A DNA stretch of 64,000 nt from Clostridia bacterium (GCA_017409005.1 JAFQTP010000001.1:88218-152217), one strand, 5' to 3'; shown: positions 19,812 to 28,624, counted from the stretch's first letter. Numbers and translations are program-made. The notes: generated by a model not told the origin, from the letters alone.

Positions 19812-20891
19812 TTATATAAACCTAAAATAATCAACAACATTATTAAGCTCAAACTGAACAAAATTTTTAATGTGAGGTTCTAAATTAATTGAATCAAACA
19901 TAATAACAACAATGCCATTTTGTTTAAGTTCGTTTAATGTTTTTAAAATTTCTTCTTTAACCGCATTTGCTAGTTTAACTGCGTTGTCAACTTTGCCGCA
20001 AAGCAAATTTTCAATTGCCCTAAAAAACGCACTAAAATTGTTTATAACCATTGAAACATTGTTTTGTTTTGCCAACAACTTTGCATGGTTAAATGCCATG
20101 TTATAGCAACAATAAATATCCTTATAACCCTTATAAGGATTAACACAAGCATAAATTTTTGTGTCAGAACCAGTTAAAGCCTCTTTTTCGTAGGCAGAAA
20201 CGTAAAATTTAACACCATTTGTTATTTTGTTAAAACTTACCTTGCCCAATTCGTTTTGGCTGTTAGAAGCCAAAATTAAAGCATTTTCGCCCATTTGCAG
20301 TGTTAGGTCGTTAATGTTTACGCTTTTAAACATGTTACCTGTTGGCAAACCTTGGTTTACACTAATAATTTTTGTAACAGCCCTAGGCCTACCAGAAACA
20401 ATTGTTTTTGCATAAGCTTTAACATAATCGCCACTAGAAAGCTTGTTGTTAATTAAAAACATTTCATGAATATACACGTCGTTTTCGCTTGTTTCGTAAC
20501 CACTAACACGTAAAATGCCTACCCCATTAGCAGTTATTTCAACCAACCCTTCAACTTCTTCGTTTTCGCCAGCATTATATTCAACCGCAGGCATTTCAAC
20601 AGCAAAGTTAAAAGTGTCGTCTGCATAATTAACACTAGAATTTAGTTCTAATTTATCAGGCATAAAAAATTCCATTAAAGTGTTCATTTGATTTTCACTT
20701 TTACTTGGACGCCCTTTTTTATCTTTTGCCTTATATGGCTCGGTTTCGCCATTTAATATTTGCATAGATTGTGTAATTAAATCTTCTTTTTTAAGTGCAG
20801 TTGGGCACTTAACACCAATTTTGCGCGCTAAATCCCTAAGTTCGTGTATCCTTAGCGAAGAAAGCGTACTTTCGTCCCACTCTTTATTCAT
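19812..20891 (-). CDS. Rho-like protein lacking the ATPase P-loop
   Basis: The 359-residue protein starts with a Rho N-terminal helix bundle (LRIHELRDLARKIGVKC). A lysine/arginine linker follows, then a region like the Rho RNA-binding domain (EGLVEITANGVGILR, DVYIHEMFL, residues about 105-190). Canonical Rho is over 400 residues with Walker A and B. Here no Walker A is present, and the expected Walker B region reads MVINNFSAFFRAI where Rho has a motif like LLDSITRLARA. It is therefore a degenerate paralogue, perhaps an RNA-binding regulator without helicase activity. SD AAGGAG and a strong promoter show that it is expressed. It lies next to germination genes. Confidence 0.75.
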   Translation of the reverse strand: MNKEWDESTLSSLRIHELRDLARKIGVKCPTALKKEDLITQSMQILNGETEPYKAKDKKGRPSKSENQMNTLMEFFMPDKLELNSSVNYADDTFNFAVEMPAVEYNAGENEEVEGLVEITANGVGILRVSGYETSENDVYIHEMFLINNKLSSGDYVKAYAKTIVSGRPRAVTKIISVNQGLPTGNMFKSVNINDLTLQMGENALILASNSQNELGKVSFNKITNGVKFYVSAYEKEALTGSDTKIYACVNPYKGYKDIYCCYNMAFNHAKLLAKQNNVSMVINNFSAFFRAIENLLCGKVDNAVKLANAVKEEILKTLNELKQNGIVVIMFDSINLEPHIKNFVQFELNNVVDYFRFI

Positions 20892-20910
20892 AACTTACTC
20901 CTTATCGTAA

Positions 20911-20939
20911 ATTATATTAAAATTATGGTTGTTTGGCAA
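20911..20939 (-). promoter_or_regulatory. Promoter of rho-like gene
   Basis: Minus-strand TTGCCA, 17 bases, TATAAT, about 20 bases before the ATG. Confidence 0.75.
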
Positions 20940-20954
20940 CAAAATCGTAAAAAA

Positions 20955-20961
20955 TTCGACA
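20955..20961 (-). promoter_or_regulatory. Candidate Spo0A box upstream of rho-like gene
   Basis: TGTCGAA on the minus strand is a perfect core of the Spo0A-binding site. It lies about 15 bases upstream of the -35 of the rho-like promoter, a position suited to activation. Confidence 0.4.
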
Positions 20962-21005
20962 TTTTTACACCTTTTTGTAAAAATTAGTGTTTAACAGTTT
21001 TTTTA

Positions 21006-22331
21006 TTAAATAATTAAATCACCAGAAGTTGTTTTAATAACACGCAAAATATTAACCTCCTCACCAGTTTCAACATCTACATAAACATAGTAAGTGTAAT
21101 CTTTCCAAGTACAAATAAATTCGTATGTTAAAGTTTCGCCAACAAACTTATTCGGAATTAATGCTAAATTGCGTTCCGTAACATTTAATGCCTTACTTAA
21201 ATTACTTTGTGCAGTATCAAATGTTATTTGTGGGGCGCTTAATTCTCTGGCAGTGTGGTTATAACAATAGTTTTTTCCTTCTAACGCAACAACCAAGCCC
21301 AAAGTTTTATCAACTTTAACTTTTACCAAATCGGAATAATATATAACGCCATTTATTATTGGAGCAAGATTAACATACATAACATTTTCGTTTTCAGCAT
21401 ACCAAATTTGATTTAAGTTTTCATACCCTAAATGTGTGGCAAAATCTTCTGCCAGCATAATTGCCTGTAAACTCGTTAAATTTTTAGTTCCTCCAGCACC
21501 ATAACCAGTAACATCTACAATAACTCCACCAAGTTTTGTAACTTGAACATACATGTTAACATTGCCAAAATTAACAGTAAAATTATAGGTGTAAAAATCA
21601 CCAACGCTTTCACCCTCGTAATTAACACTGCCAATTCCTAAATAACCCATTTTTTCAACAATAATCATTTCGGCATCGGAAGCTGTAATTTCTGTAGTTC
21701 CAAGCCCTTTAATTTCTTTATTTAACACCGAATCGGAAAATGGACCATCGTAAATTAAAGTTGGAACCTTGCTTGCTGTAGACGACGCAAAACCTGCATT
21801 ATAACTTGAATTATCACCATCGGAATAATCTACATCGTTAATAATTTTATAATCAAATTTTAATGTTGAAATATACTGATTATATTCTGCCATTAAAGTT
21901 AAACTAAGTTCGTGCAACTCCTCAATAGTTGCATAGTCATATTCACTAAACTCTTGTTTTTCATTAACCTTAGTAAGCAAACTATAGGCATATCCACCTA
22001 ATGTGTTAATAAAACTATTAACCTTTTCAATTTTGTTATTGCTAACTGGCAAATTAGAAATGTTGCTGTTTGCCATTGTGCAACTATTGTATATGTTTGT
22101 TAAAACCTCTCGTTTAGTGTTATCGTCGTTAACTGCAACTAATTTACTCATGTCAACTTCTAAATCGTTAATATTTGAACTAAGTTCGTAAAAACTACGT
22201 TTATATAAATTTTCTAGTTGTGTTGAATATGTGTTTGTTGTAATTATAAAAACAATTAATGCCGCAAGCATTGAAAGCATGGTTACACCAAGCGTTATCC
22301 ACATTGTTATAATAAGCCCTTTATTTTTCAT
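21006..22331 (-). CDS. ypeB: Germination protein YpeB
   Basis: The 441-residue protein has one N-terminal membrane helix (residues about 7-29), an alpha-helical middle and a C-terminal half with PepSY-type repeats. This is the architecture of YpeB, which stabilises and localises the spore cortex hydrolase SleB. The start ATG has SD AAGGAGG overlapping the end of sleB, only nine bases upstream. The pair is therefore co-transcribed in the sleB-ypeB order known from spore formers. No separate promoter is seen. Confidence 0.92.
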   Translation of the reverse strand: MKNKGLIITMWITLGVTMLSMLAALIVFIITTNTYSTQLENLYKRSFYELSSNINDLEVDMSKLVAVNDDNTKREVLTNIYNSCTMANSNISNLPVSNNKIEKVNSFINTLGGYAYSLLTKVNEKQEFSEYDYATIEELHELSLTLMAEYNQYISTLKFDYKIINDVDYSDGDNSSYNAGFASSTASKVPTLIYDGPFSDSVLNKEIKGLGTTEITASDAEMIIVEKMGYLGIGSVNYEGESVGDFYTYNFTVNFGNVNMYVQVTKLGGVIVDVTGYGAGGTKNLTSLQAIMLAEDFATHLGYENLNQIWYAENENVMYVNLAPIINGVIYYSDLVKVKVDKTLGLVVALEGKNYCYNHTARELSAPQITFDTAQSNLSKALNVTERNLALIPNKFVGETLTYEFICTWKDYTYYVYVDVETGEEVNILRVIKTTSGDLII

Positions 22332-22340
22332 TACGCCTCC

Positions 22341-23009
22341 TTAAACAGCAAACACATGCTTACCAATTGTTACAACCGGAGTTCGAGTCCAAATCCAACT
22401 AGAGGTAGCAACATCTGGATTATAATAATATAAACTGCCATAGCTAGGGTCCCAACCACTTAATGCGTCTTGCGCAGCCTGATAAGCCTCGGCATTGGGT
22501 TCTAAATTAATTTGACCATCGTGCACCGCAGTAAACGCCCACGGCTGATAAATTACACCATAAATCGTGTTAGGAAAATCTGGGCTAGCAACCCTGTTTA
22601 AAATAACAGCACCAACAGCAACTTTGCCCACATACACTTCGCCTCGTGCCTCGGCATGAATACACTTTGCAAGCAAATATAAATCGTTAGAATTTTGCGA
22701 GTTTAAACTAACCCCAATTGCGCTAGCGGTTTCGTAATCAACTTCGCCAGTTTCAGAAATATTATGAACACGCTGAAAATACATTATTGCTTGCTTGGTT
22801 TCATAATCGTTAACACCCGTAATTTCGCCATCGTAGTATCCCCAGTCTTTTAGCCTACGTTGAATTTCTGCATAGTCGGGAGCACTTGCCGAAACAATTA
22901 GCGGTTCAGGCGGAGCCACAAAAAAGTTATAGACACAAGTAAAAACCCCAAACAAAATTAATAAACAAACGCTAATTACAACCGAACTTAAAATTTTTAA
23001 ATTTTTCAT
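22341..23009 (-). CDS. sleB: Spore cortex-lytic enzyme SleB
   Basis: The 222-residue product has an N-terminal membrane or signal helix (residues about 5-27) and a peptidoglycan-binding domain (IQRRLKDWGYYDGEI to about residue 95). A C-terminal Hydrolase_2 domain follows, with the catalytic glutamate context KCIHAEARGEVYVGKVAVG. This is the lytic transglycosylase that degrades cortex during germination. I start it at ATG 23009 because TGGAGGA lies five bases upstream; a longer frame begins 18 bases earlier with no ribosome site. It is followed directly by its partner ypeB. Confidence 0.93.
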   Translation of the reverse strand: MKNLKILSSVVISVCLLILFGVFTCVYNFFVAPPEPLIVSASAPDYAEIQRRLKDWGYYDGEITGVNDYETKQAIMYFQRVHNISETGEVDYETASAIGVSLNSQNSNDLYLLAKCIHAEARGEVYVGKVAVGAVILNRVASPDFPNTIYGVIYQPWAFTAVHDGQINLEPNAEAYQAAQDALSGWDPSYGSLYYYNPDVATSSWIWTRTPVVTIGKHVFAV

Positions 23010-23053
23010 AAATTCCTCCACAAACATTTAAGTGTTAACCAAACTAAAAACAT

Positions 23054-23578
23054 TTAATCAAAAAAGTTATTAACAATTTCAATCAACTTGCTTTTATATT
23101 TAATGTTAGAAGAATTGAGTTCAGTAGCATTTAAAAAACATAATGGAGGATAAATAACACACCACCAATTATCGCCACTAGCATTGCCAAGTTCAATAAT
23201 TAAAGCGTCGTAAAAATCCGACCGTAAAACATGTTGTCCATATGCCCTAGTTGGAAAATATTCGGTAGCAATTTTAGCATTTGCCGTGTAACAAAAACCA
23301 TTATTTTTTAAAACATTGTTACACACACTTTCAATTTCAAGTTTGCTATTTTCAAGCATTTGTTTAACATCTTCAAAACTTGTAGCGTCTGAAATTAATG
23401 GGGCCAAAAAATTAACAACTTCGTCTTTAACCAAATACTTAATGTTTTGGTCAACGCTTAAATTGCTGTTAGCCCTAATATGTATACGCAAATAACTTTG
23501 GTCTTCATTTTTACCACACCCCATAAAACAAGTTAAACCACAAAACAATAACATAACCATGCTTAAAAATTTTTTCAT
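23054..23578 (-). CDS. spoIIR: Stage II sporulation protein R
   Basis: The 174-residue protein is SpoIIR, the forespore-made signal that triggers processing of pro-sigma-E in the mother cell. It has an N-terminal hydrophobic segment and the family motifs LRIHIRANSN, FPTRAYGQ and DNWWCVIYPPLCF. The sequence CFMGC near residue 21 could be a weak lipobox, but the -3 and -2 residues are unusual, so a plain signal peptide is as likely. SD GCGAGG precedes the ATG. It lies 44 bases upstream of sleB on the same strand. Confidence 0.93.
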   Translation of the reverse strand: MKKFLSMVMLLFCGLTCFMGCGKNEDQSYLRIHIRANSNLSVDQNIKYLVKDEVVNFLAPLISDATSFEDVKQMLENSKLEIESVCNNVLKNNGFCYTANAKIATEYFPTRAYGQHVLRSDFYDALIIELGNASGDNWWCVIYPPLCFLNATELNSSNIKYKSKLIEIVNNFFD

Positions 23579-23654
23579 AATTAACCTCGCAAAACCTAGT
23601 TAAATTATTGGTAAAACTTTTAAATTATAGTAATGCGTAATTTATCATAAAACA

Positions 23655-23692
23655 CAAAAAAGACACTTAAAATGTAATTAAGTGTCTAAAAA
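23655..23692 (-). terminator. Terminator after sipL
   Basis: GACACTTA pairs with TAAGTGTC, and a U-run follows on the minus strand. Confidence 0.8.
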
Positions 23693-23715
23693 TAGTGGGT
23701 TATTGGCAATAACTA

Positions 23716-25251
23716 TTAAAATAATGCTTCTTTTTGGCGGTATACAATTAATTTTTCACCACCAATAAGCGGAAGTTGAACATCAGGATTTTGTTCTAAT
23801 AAACTATCGGGACTAATATTTAATTGTTTAGCAATTTCCCAAATAGTTTCGTTTGGTTTAACAACATAAATTGTTAACACACTTTCGTTTTCCGGCTTTT
23901 CTTCCATTACACCAACTTCCGAAATAACTGCTTCAGCTTGAGTATTATAAAAGTCGGCATAAACAAATAGTGTTGCACTAACGTCTAAATCTTTGCCACG
24001 TTTAACTTTTGCGCTAACCTCGCCAAGTGAAAGGTTTACAACCGGAACAAAACTATCTGATAAATCGTTTGTGCTTTCGCTAATTGAAAAAGGCATTTCT
24101 ACAACCATAGAATAGGTGTTGTTGCTTTCTTTATTAAAATACAAAACTGTTGTGCTTGCAACGCCTTCTAAAATTAAATTACCATTATCAATAAAACTTG
24201 TTGCAAGAGTAACTGTGTTACAACATGTGCCAAGCACTTCGTCCATTGTGCGGTCTTCGCTTTCTACGTTTCCTGTAACTTTATTTTCTAAATTTAGGTG
24301 CCCACCACAAACTAAAGTGTTAAACCCTGTTGTGTTAACCTTTAAAAAGTTTTCGGTAGAAAAAATGTCGTCAACCACTTCAATTTCGTTTTCGTTAAAA
24401 GCATAGCCTAAATATTCGTATGGCAAATTTAAGTTAACAATTGCATATTCGGAATCGATGTTAGTTGTAATTTTAATTAGCGAATTATTAATGTTTAAAC
24501 TGCTTTGAATGCAACTTAATTCAGTTAAGTTTTCTAGCGCAACTTCTTCTTGAAAAGTTACTTTTGTTTGATGTGTTCTAAGCATGCTTTGCTCGCCACT
24601 AGTAACATAACAAATATCAATGTTGGCTCCACCCACAACTTTTGCAAATTGGTTTTGAGGCACAACACTTTCAATGTAAGGCGAACAAGTAACTTCTAAA
24701 ACACGTTCAACATTATCTTTAATTTCAATATCGTATGTAGAATCAAACTTGTTAGAAAGCACGCCAACAAAATTAGAAGTTTTTAATGTATCGGTATTAA
24801 AAAACACATTGTTTCCAGTTGCTCCAGTTAAAGCATTAACCTCTGTTGTTTTAATTACTTCTACACAAATTTCAACAATTGCAACAACCTTAATATCTTG
24901 TGCATTTTTACTAGTGTTAACATCAACAACCGAACTAGTTACAATTGGCACCATGCCAGATGCTATTTCGCCGTTTAAAAATTTATCTTTAAAATCGGCA
25001 GTGTAATCTAACCCATTAACATCGGCGCCAACACTTTCGTAAATAACCTGAAAGTTAACATTACCACTAAAATTAATTTCTCCATCTGAAGCCTCGGAGC
25101 TTAAAATAAAACTTTTAGCATTTGCACACAAAATTTTTGCAATTTCGTTTGAATCGTTGGCTGGCAGCCTGCACTCAATAACCGCTTGTGTTACACCAAG
25201 TTTCTTTCGTTCACTGCTAACCACCCTTTCATAATTTGGTTCGATTGCCAT
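23716..25251 (-). CDS. sipL: SipL-type spore coat morphogenetic protein (DUF3794 with LysM)
   Basis: The 511-residue protein has DUF3794 repeats over most of its length and a C-terminal LysM domain (TIYVVKPNETIWEIAKQLNI, last 50 residues). That domain order and size match clostridial SipL, which binds SpoIVA and guides coat assembly around the forespore. I start at ATG 25251, preceded by GGGGGA; the longer frame from a GTG 15 bases upstream has no ribosome site. It lies directly downstream of veg, separated by a terminator, and upstream of spoIIR. Confidence 0.88.
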   Translation of the reverse strand: MAIEPNYERVVSSERKKLGVTQAVIECRLPANDSNEIAKILCANAKSFILSSEASDGEINFSGNVNFQVIYESVGADVNGLDYTADFKDKFLNGEIASGMVPIVTSSVVDVNTSKNAQDIKVVAIVEICVEVIKTTEVNALTGATGNNVFFNTDTLKTSNFVGVLSNKFDSTYDIEIKDNVERVLEVTCSPYIESVVPQNQFAKVVGGANIDICYVTSGEQSMLRTHQTKVTFQEEVALENLTELSCIQSSLNINNSLIKITTNIDSEYAIVNLNLPYEYLGYAFNENEIEVVDDIFSTENFLKVNTTGFNTLVCGGHLNLENKVTGNVESEDRTMDEVLGTCCNTVTLATSFIDNGNLILEGVASTTVLYFNKESNNTYSMVVEMPFSISESTNDLSDSFVPVVNLSLGEVSAKVKRGKDLDVSATLFVYADFYNTQAEAVISEVGVMEEKPENESVLTIYVVKPNETIWEIAKQLNISPDSLLEQNPDVQLPLIGGEKLIVYRQKEALF

Positions 25252-25301
25252 AAAAAATTCCCCCACAAATTTAATTTACGTTATTAGTGTACTGGCGAAC
25301 C

Positions 25302-25336
25302 AAAAAAAATATGACAATTAAATTAAAATTGCCATA
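25302..25336 (-). terminator. Terminator after veg
   Basis: TATGGCAATT pairs with AATTGTCATA (one G-T wobble) and is followed by eight U on the minus strand. Confidence 0.75.
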
Positions 25337-25338
25337 CT

Positions 25339-25572
25339 TTAAATTTTGTAACTTATGTCGCCACACAACACATCATTATAAGAATAACTTGTGCGGTCTA
25401 AATCCACATTCTCATGCGGTTTAATTATAAACATGCTAGGATAAACGCTTTCAATAATTCCAGTAAACTTAATAATTTTTTTACGCCCTTTATTTACAAC
25501 CAGTTTTAAATTTTTACCTTTTAAATTAAAAATTTCATCTTTAACATTTTGTAACTTTTCAGCATTAGTCAT
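25339..25572 (-). CDS. veg: Veg protein
   Basis: This 77-residue protein matches Veg of Bacillus. It has the basic start of the fold (LKLVVNKGRKKIIKFTG), the core IESVYPSMFIIKP and the ending SYSYNDVL. Veg is a small protein linked to biofilm regulation and produced in large amounts in growing cells; its biochemistry is unclear. SD AAAGAGG lies seven bases before the ATG. In Bacillus veg lies near ksgA and spoVG; here it lies next to sipL. Confidence 0.92.
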   Translation of the reverse strand: MTNAEKLQNVKDEIFNLKGKNLKLVVNKGRKKIIKFTGIIESVYPSMFIIKPHENVDLDRTSYSYNDVLCGDISYKI

Positions 25573-25635
25573 TATAAACCTCTTTATTTTTAGTTACTAA
25601 TATTATTAACAAATTTTACCTTTTTTATTCTAAAC

Positions 25636-25663
25636 AAAAAAAGGCGCTAATAAAACGCCTTTT
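25636..25663 (-). terminator. Terminator after zinc-ribbon gene
   Basis: AAAAGGCG pairs with CGCCTTTT, with a seven-base U-run on the minus strand. Confidence 0.85.
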
Positions 25664-25675
25664 GTTTTTTATTTA

Positions 25676-26209
25676 TTAATCTTCGTCGTCCTCGTCGTCA
25701 GCATCGTCATCTTCATAATCGTCTTCGTCGTCCTCGTCGTCAGCATCGTCGTCGTCAAGGTCTAAATCTAAATCGTCTAACTCATCAGCCAAGTCATCGT
25801 CTAAATCTTCAACATCGTCAAAGTCGTCTTTGAAGTCGGCATCTAGGTCTTTAGCAAATGTAGAATCAAGCTCTTCGTCAATTTCGTCATCGGCATCGGC
25901 AGTTGGAAGAAGGTCTAAATCATCATCTTCATCGTCCTTGTCAACATATTCACGCCAATCTGGGTCTTCGTCGTCTTTATTAATAGCCAAACTTTCTTCT
26001 AAGCAAGAAGAACACATTGTTTCGCCCTCGTTAATATAGTTAACACGGCAAACAGGACAAAGTTCAAGTTCGTCGTAAACTTCAAGTTCGTCGTCATCTA
26101 TTGCGCCTGCTTTCATTTCTTGTTTGCAAACTTCACAATATTTATCTTTTTTTAAGATGTAGTTTAGTTCACATCTTGGGCACTTAACGTAGGTTTGTTT
26201 TTTTACCAT
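25676..26209 (-). CDS. Double zinc-ribbon protein with a long Asp/Glu tail
   Basis: The 177-residue protein has two zinc-ribbon-like pairs in its first 75 residues (CPRC with CEVC, then CPVC with CSSC). A tail of about 100 residues, nearly all Asp, Glu, Leu and Ala, follows. The tail recalls the RNA polymerase delta subunit, and an acidic nucleic-acid mimic is possible, but I know no family with this exact layout. The ATG has SD AGGAG with a long 12-base spacer. Two identical 28-base segments in the tail mark recent slippage. It lies between veg and spo0A with its own promoter and terminator. Confidence 0.8.
   Translation of the reverse strand: MVKKQTYVKCPRCELNYILKKDKYCEVCKQEMKAGAIDDDELEVYDELELCPVCRVNYINEGETMCSSCLEESLAINKDDEDPDWREYVDKDDEDDDLDLLPTADADDEIDEELDSTFAKDLDADFKDDFDDVEDLDDDLADELDDLDLDLDDDDADDEDDEDDYEDDDADDEDDED
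25681..25750 (-). repeat. Pair of identical 28-base direct repeats, period 42
   Basis: Positions 25681-25708 and 25723-25750 are identical and encode the acidic peptide DDADDEDDED twice. The 14-codon period keeps the frame, as expected for replication slippage in a low-complexity tail. Confidence 0.9.
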
Positions 26210-26281
26210 GTTTTAAATTTTCTCCTAACTAATTAGTTGTATTAAACCTAGTGTATGTATTAGCTCGGCTTAACGTTAACT

Positions 26282-26310
26282 ATTATAGTTAGATATTATA
26301 GTCTTGTAAA
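26282..26310 (-). promoter_or_regulatory. Promoter of zinc-ribbon gene
   Basis: Minus-strand TTTACA, 17 bases, TATAAT, with a leader of about 70 bases that contains the palindrome TTAACGTTAA. Confidence 0.7.
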
Positions 26311-26361
26311 TCATTTTTATACATTATTTTTTGTAAGTTTTTAAAATTTTTATGCTATAAA

Positions 26362-27138
26362 TTATGCACCTTCAATAAGCATTTTGTCGGCAACTAAAGC
26401 AATAAATTCGCCATTTGTTGGTTTTTCGTTATTTGAATAAACTCTAATGCCAAACAACGCATTAATATTTTCAATTTTGCCCCTATTCCAAGCAACTTCA
26501 ATGGCGTGCCTAATTGCACGTTCAACCTTAGAAGCCGTGGTTTCGAAACGCTCGGCAATGCTAGGATATAGTTTTTTAGTAATACTGTTAATAATTTCGG
26601 GGTTATCAATAGCCATTTTAATGGCTTCACGCAAAAATTGATAGCCTTTAATGTGCGCAGGAATGCCTACTGTTATAAAAATATTTGTAATTTTTTCTTC
26701 TAATTGTTTATTACGTGGTTTAACAGTTTTAATGTTTGTAACAATGTTTTGGTCAGGCACTTTTTGTGTAAGCTCTAAAATTCTAGTTTTTAAAAGGTTT
26801 ACATCGCATGGTTTAACCATGTAATAATCCGCTCCATAATTTAGTGCTTTATTAACAAAATTATCATTACTAAGTGCCGACAATATTAAAATTTTAGGTT
26901 TGTTAATTAAACCTAGTTTGTTAATTGCTTCTAAAAATTCGTAACCATCAATGTTGGGTAAAACAATATCGGTTACAATAACATCAACTTCATTTTCCTT
27001 AATATAGTTAATTGCCTTAACTGCCTCCGAAAAATCAGCCACAATTTCAATTTTATCGTTAGTAATTTGCTTTTTAATGCTTTCACGCATGGCTTCGTTG
27101 TTATCTACTAAAACAACTTTTTTTAGTGTGGTTTCCAT
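26362..27138 (-). CDS. spo0A: Sporulation master regulator Spo0A
   Basis: The 258-residue protein has an N-terminal receiver domain with phospho-acceptor Asp57 ([15 protein letters not shown]). Its C-terminal Spo0A DNA-binding domain includes [19 protein letters not shown] and WNRGK. It controls entry into sporulation. The acidic pocket reads VDNNE at residues 11-15: the first Asp is kept, but the second, normally the magnesium ligand, is Asn. A GAGG site lies about ten bases before the ATG. Two perfect 0A-box cores lie in the upstream region, as expected for an autoregulated gene. No spoIVB neighbour is seen, although that gene usually precedes spo0A. Confidence 0.95.
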   Translation of the reverse strand: METTLKKVVLVDNNEAMRESIKKQITNDKIEIVADFSEAVKAINYIKENEVDVIVTDIVLPNIDGYEFLEAINKLGLINKPKILILSALSNDNFVNKALNYGADYYMVKPCDVNLLKTRILELTQKVPDQNIVTNIKTVKPRNKQLEEKITNIFITVGIPAHIKGYQFLREAIKMAIDNPEIINSITKKLYPSIAERFETTASKVERAIRHAIEVAWNRGKIENINALFGIRVYSNNEKPTNGEFIALVADKMLIEGA

Positions 27139-27335
27139 AAAATATTAATCCTCGTTTTTAAATTTATTGTGCACATAAGCAAACCATTAAATTTTTAATT
27201 TACTTAATTCGTTTCGCACCAAAGTGCAAAGCGAGTGAACAAAGCCAGTATAACATTAAACAACATTCAACTCATTTTAAATTAAGATAAAATTATGACA
27301 CTTAAAAGCATAAAAAACAAAAACTATTATAAAAA

Positions 27336-27342
27336 TGTCGAA
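27336..27342 (+). promoter_or_regulatory. Candidate Spo0A box 1
   Basis: TGTCGAA, a perfect core of the Spo0A-binding consensus, about 200 bases upstream of spo0A. Confidence 0.5.
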
Positions 27343-27525
27343 AATATTTTAATTTTAATTTTAAAACTTAAAAAACATAAAATAATTGATATTTTTTAGT
27401 TTTATTAAACCTTTATAAATTTCCGCGTAAAAACCTAGTTAAAAACTAAAGTTTATTGCAATTTTTAATGCAAAACCATCGAAATAAAGGCGTTTTAAAC
27501 TTATTTTAACTTTAAAACAAACTTG

Positions 27526-27532
27526 TTCGACA
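27526..27532 (-). promoter_or_regulatory. Candidate Spo0A box 2
   Basis: TTGTCGAA read on the minus strand extends the core by one consensus base. It lies about 50 bases upstream of the -35 of the divergent gene. Confidence 0.55.
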
Positions 27533-27578
27533 ATATTCTATTATACTCGAGCAAAATTTGCATTTGTTATTAAACTTC

Positions 27579-27606
27579 TTGCTTACAAAATAATATATAT
27601 TATAAG
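27579..27606 (+). promoter_or_regulatory. Promoter of the gene divergent from spo0A
   Basis: TTGCTT, 16 bases, TATAAG, about 25 bases before the ATG. Confidence 0.5.
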
Positions 27607-27631
27607 TAACATTTTTACTTTGGGAGGCAAT

Positions 27632-28624
27632 ATGTCAACTTATAAAAAAACCATTGTTTTAAACAACTCTAAAAGTTCTAATTTTAATGGCAGTGCAATT
27701 TTAACTCTAACAAACATAGATGGTGGCGTTTTTGGTTCATTGAAAACTTTTAACGTTTCAAACTCGCCCAACCTAGTGCTTGGGTTGGCACAAAATAAAA
27801 AACAAGTTTTTAAACAAAACATTAATCTAATTAACAACAGCACCTACAATTTTAAACTAAACGCCCTAAATTTAAACGAACCAATTAGTTGCGTGTTGGT
27901 TTTAGACAAACCAGACAAAGTTATTCCGTTAATTTGGGGTAGCGACAACCGAAACGAACTAAAAGAAGAAATTATTGAAAATTTATCAATATTAAAAAAT
28001 CAAGTTAGCAAAACAGAAATTAATAAAAAAGAAATTAATTTAGACGAAATGTTTGATTTATCTGATGCAGACGAAGTTGTTGATAAATTTATTGCTGAAA
28101 CCGAACACGAAAACTCAGATAACAACATATCAAACACCATAACTAATGCCACCCAAAACTTAAATTTCGATTCGGAAACACTCGATAGCCACAACGCATA
28201 TGATGTTTGTAATAGTATTTCTAAAGTGTTAAATCACAAAACTATTATGGAAGAAGAACTTGAAAACTTAGAACTTGAACCAAACGAAACATTTTTTGAA
28301 ACAATAGCAGAACAAGTTGAAAATTTGTTTAGTTCTTACCCTGCAGAATCTAGTTTAGAAGAACTAATACCAAACAGCAAATGGGTTAAAATTGATTACG
28401 AAAACGATGGAAACTTTTATGTTTTAGGGCTAATTTACGAAGATATAACTCTAAAATATATTTGTTATGGCGTACCTGGCACATATGCAAACACTGCACC
28501 AAATGGCCTAGATAGTTACAGCCAGTGGTTGCCAACCGATATAAATAATCCGCAAGATGGTGGATATTGGGTTATGTATCAGGACGCACTAACTGGCGAA
28601 AGCGTTTTAATTGATGCAATTTAA
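27632..28624 (+). CDS. Unknown protein divergent from spo0A
   Basis: I do not recognise this 330-residue protein. The N-terminal 100 residues are a predicted beta-rich domain. A Glu/Asn-rich, likely disordered middle follows (about residues 110-245). The C-terminal domain of about 85 residues has a conserved look (YICYGVPGTY, QWLPTDIN, GGYWVMYQDALTGE). There is no signal peptide or membrane helix. ATG 27632 is chosen because GGGAGG lies four bases before it. The gene shares a control region containing Spo0A boxes with spo0A, which suggests a role connected with the start of sporulation. It ends in a clear terminator. Confidence 0.85.
   Translation: MSTYKKTIVLNNSKSSNFNGSAILTLTNIDGGVFGSLKTFNVSNSPNLVLGLAQNKKQVFKQNINLINNSTYNFKLNALNLNEPISCVLVLDKPDKVIPLIWGSDNRNELKEEIIENLSILKNQVSKTEINKKEINLDEMFDLSDADEVVDKFIAETEHENSDNNISNTITNATQNLNFDSETLDSHNAYDVCNSISKVLNHKTIMEEELENLELEPNETFFETIAEQVENLFSSYPAESSLEELIPNSKWVKIDYENDGNFYVLGLIYEDITLKYICYGVPGTYANTAPNGLDSYSQWLPTDINNPQDGGYWVMYQDALTGESVLIDAI

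Larger units (their letters stand above)
27139..27631. promoter_or_regulatory. 493-base divergent control region of spo0A and an unknown gene
   Basis: No gene is visible. On the spo0A side there is a hairpin (27208-27232, GCAC pairing with GTGC plus outer pairs) and a TG-extended TATACT near 27255. Perfect TGTCGAA cores lie at 27336-27342 (plus) and 27526-27532 (minus). On the other side is the promoter 27579-27606. The layout is that of a Spo0A-controlled divergent region. Confidence 0.6.
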
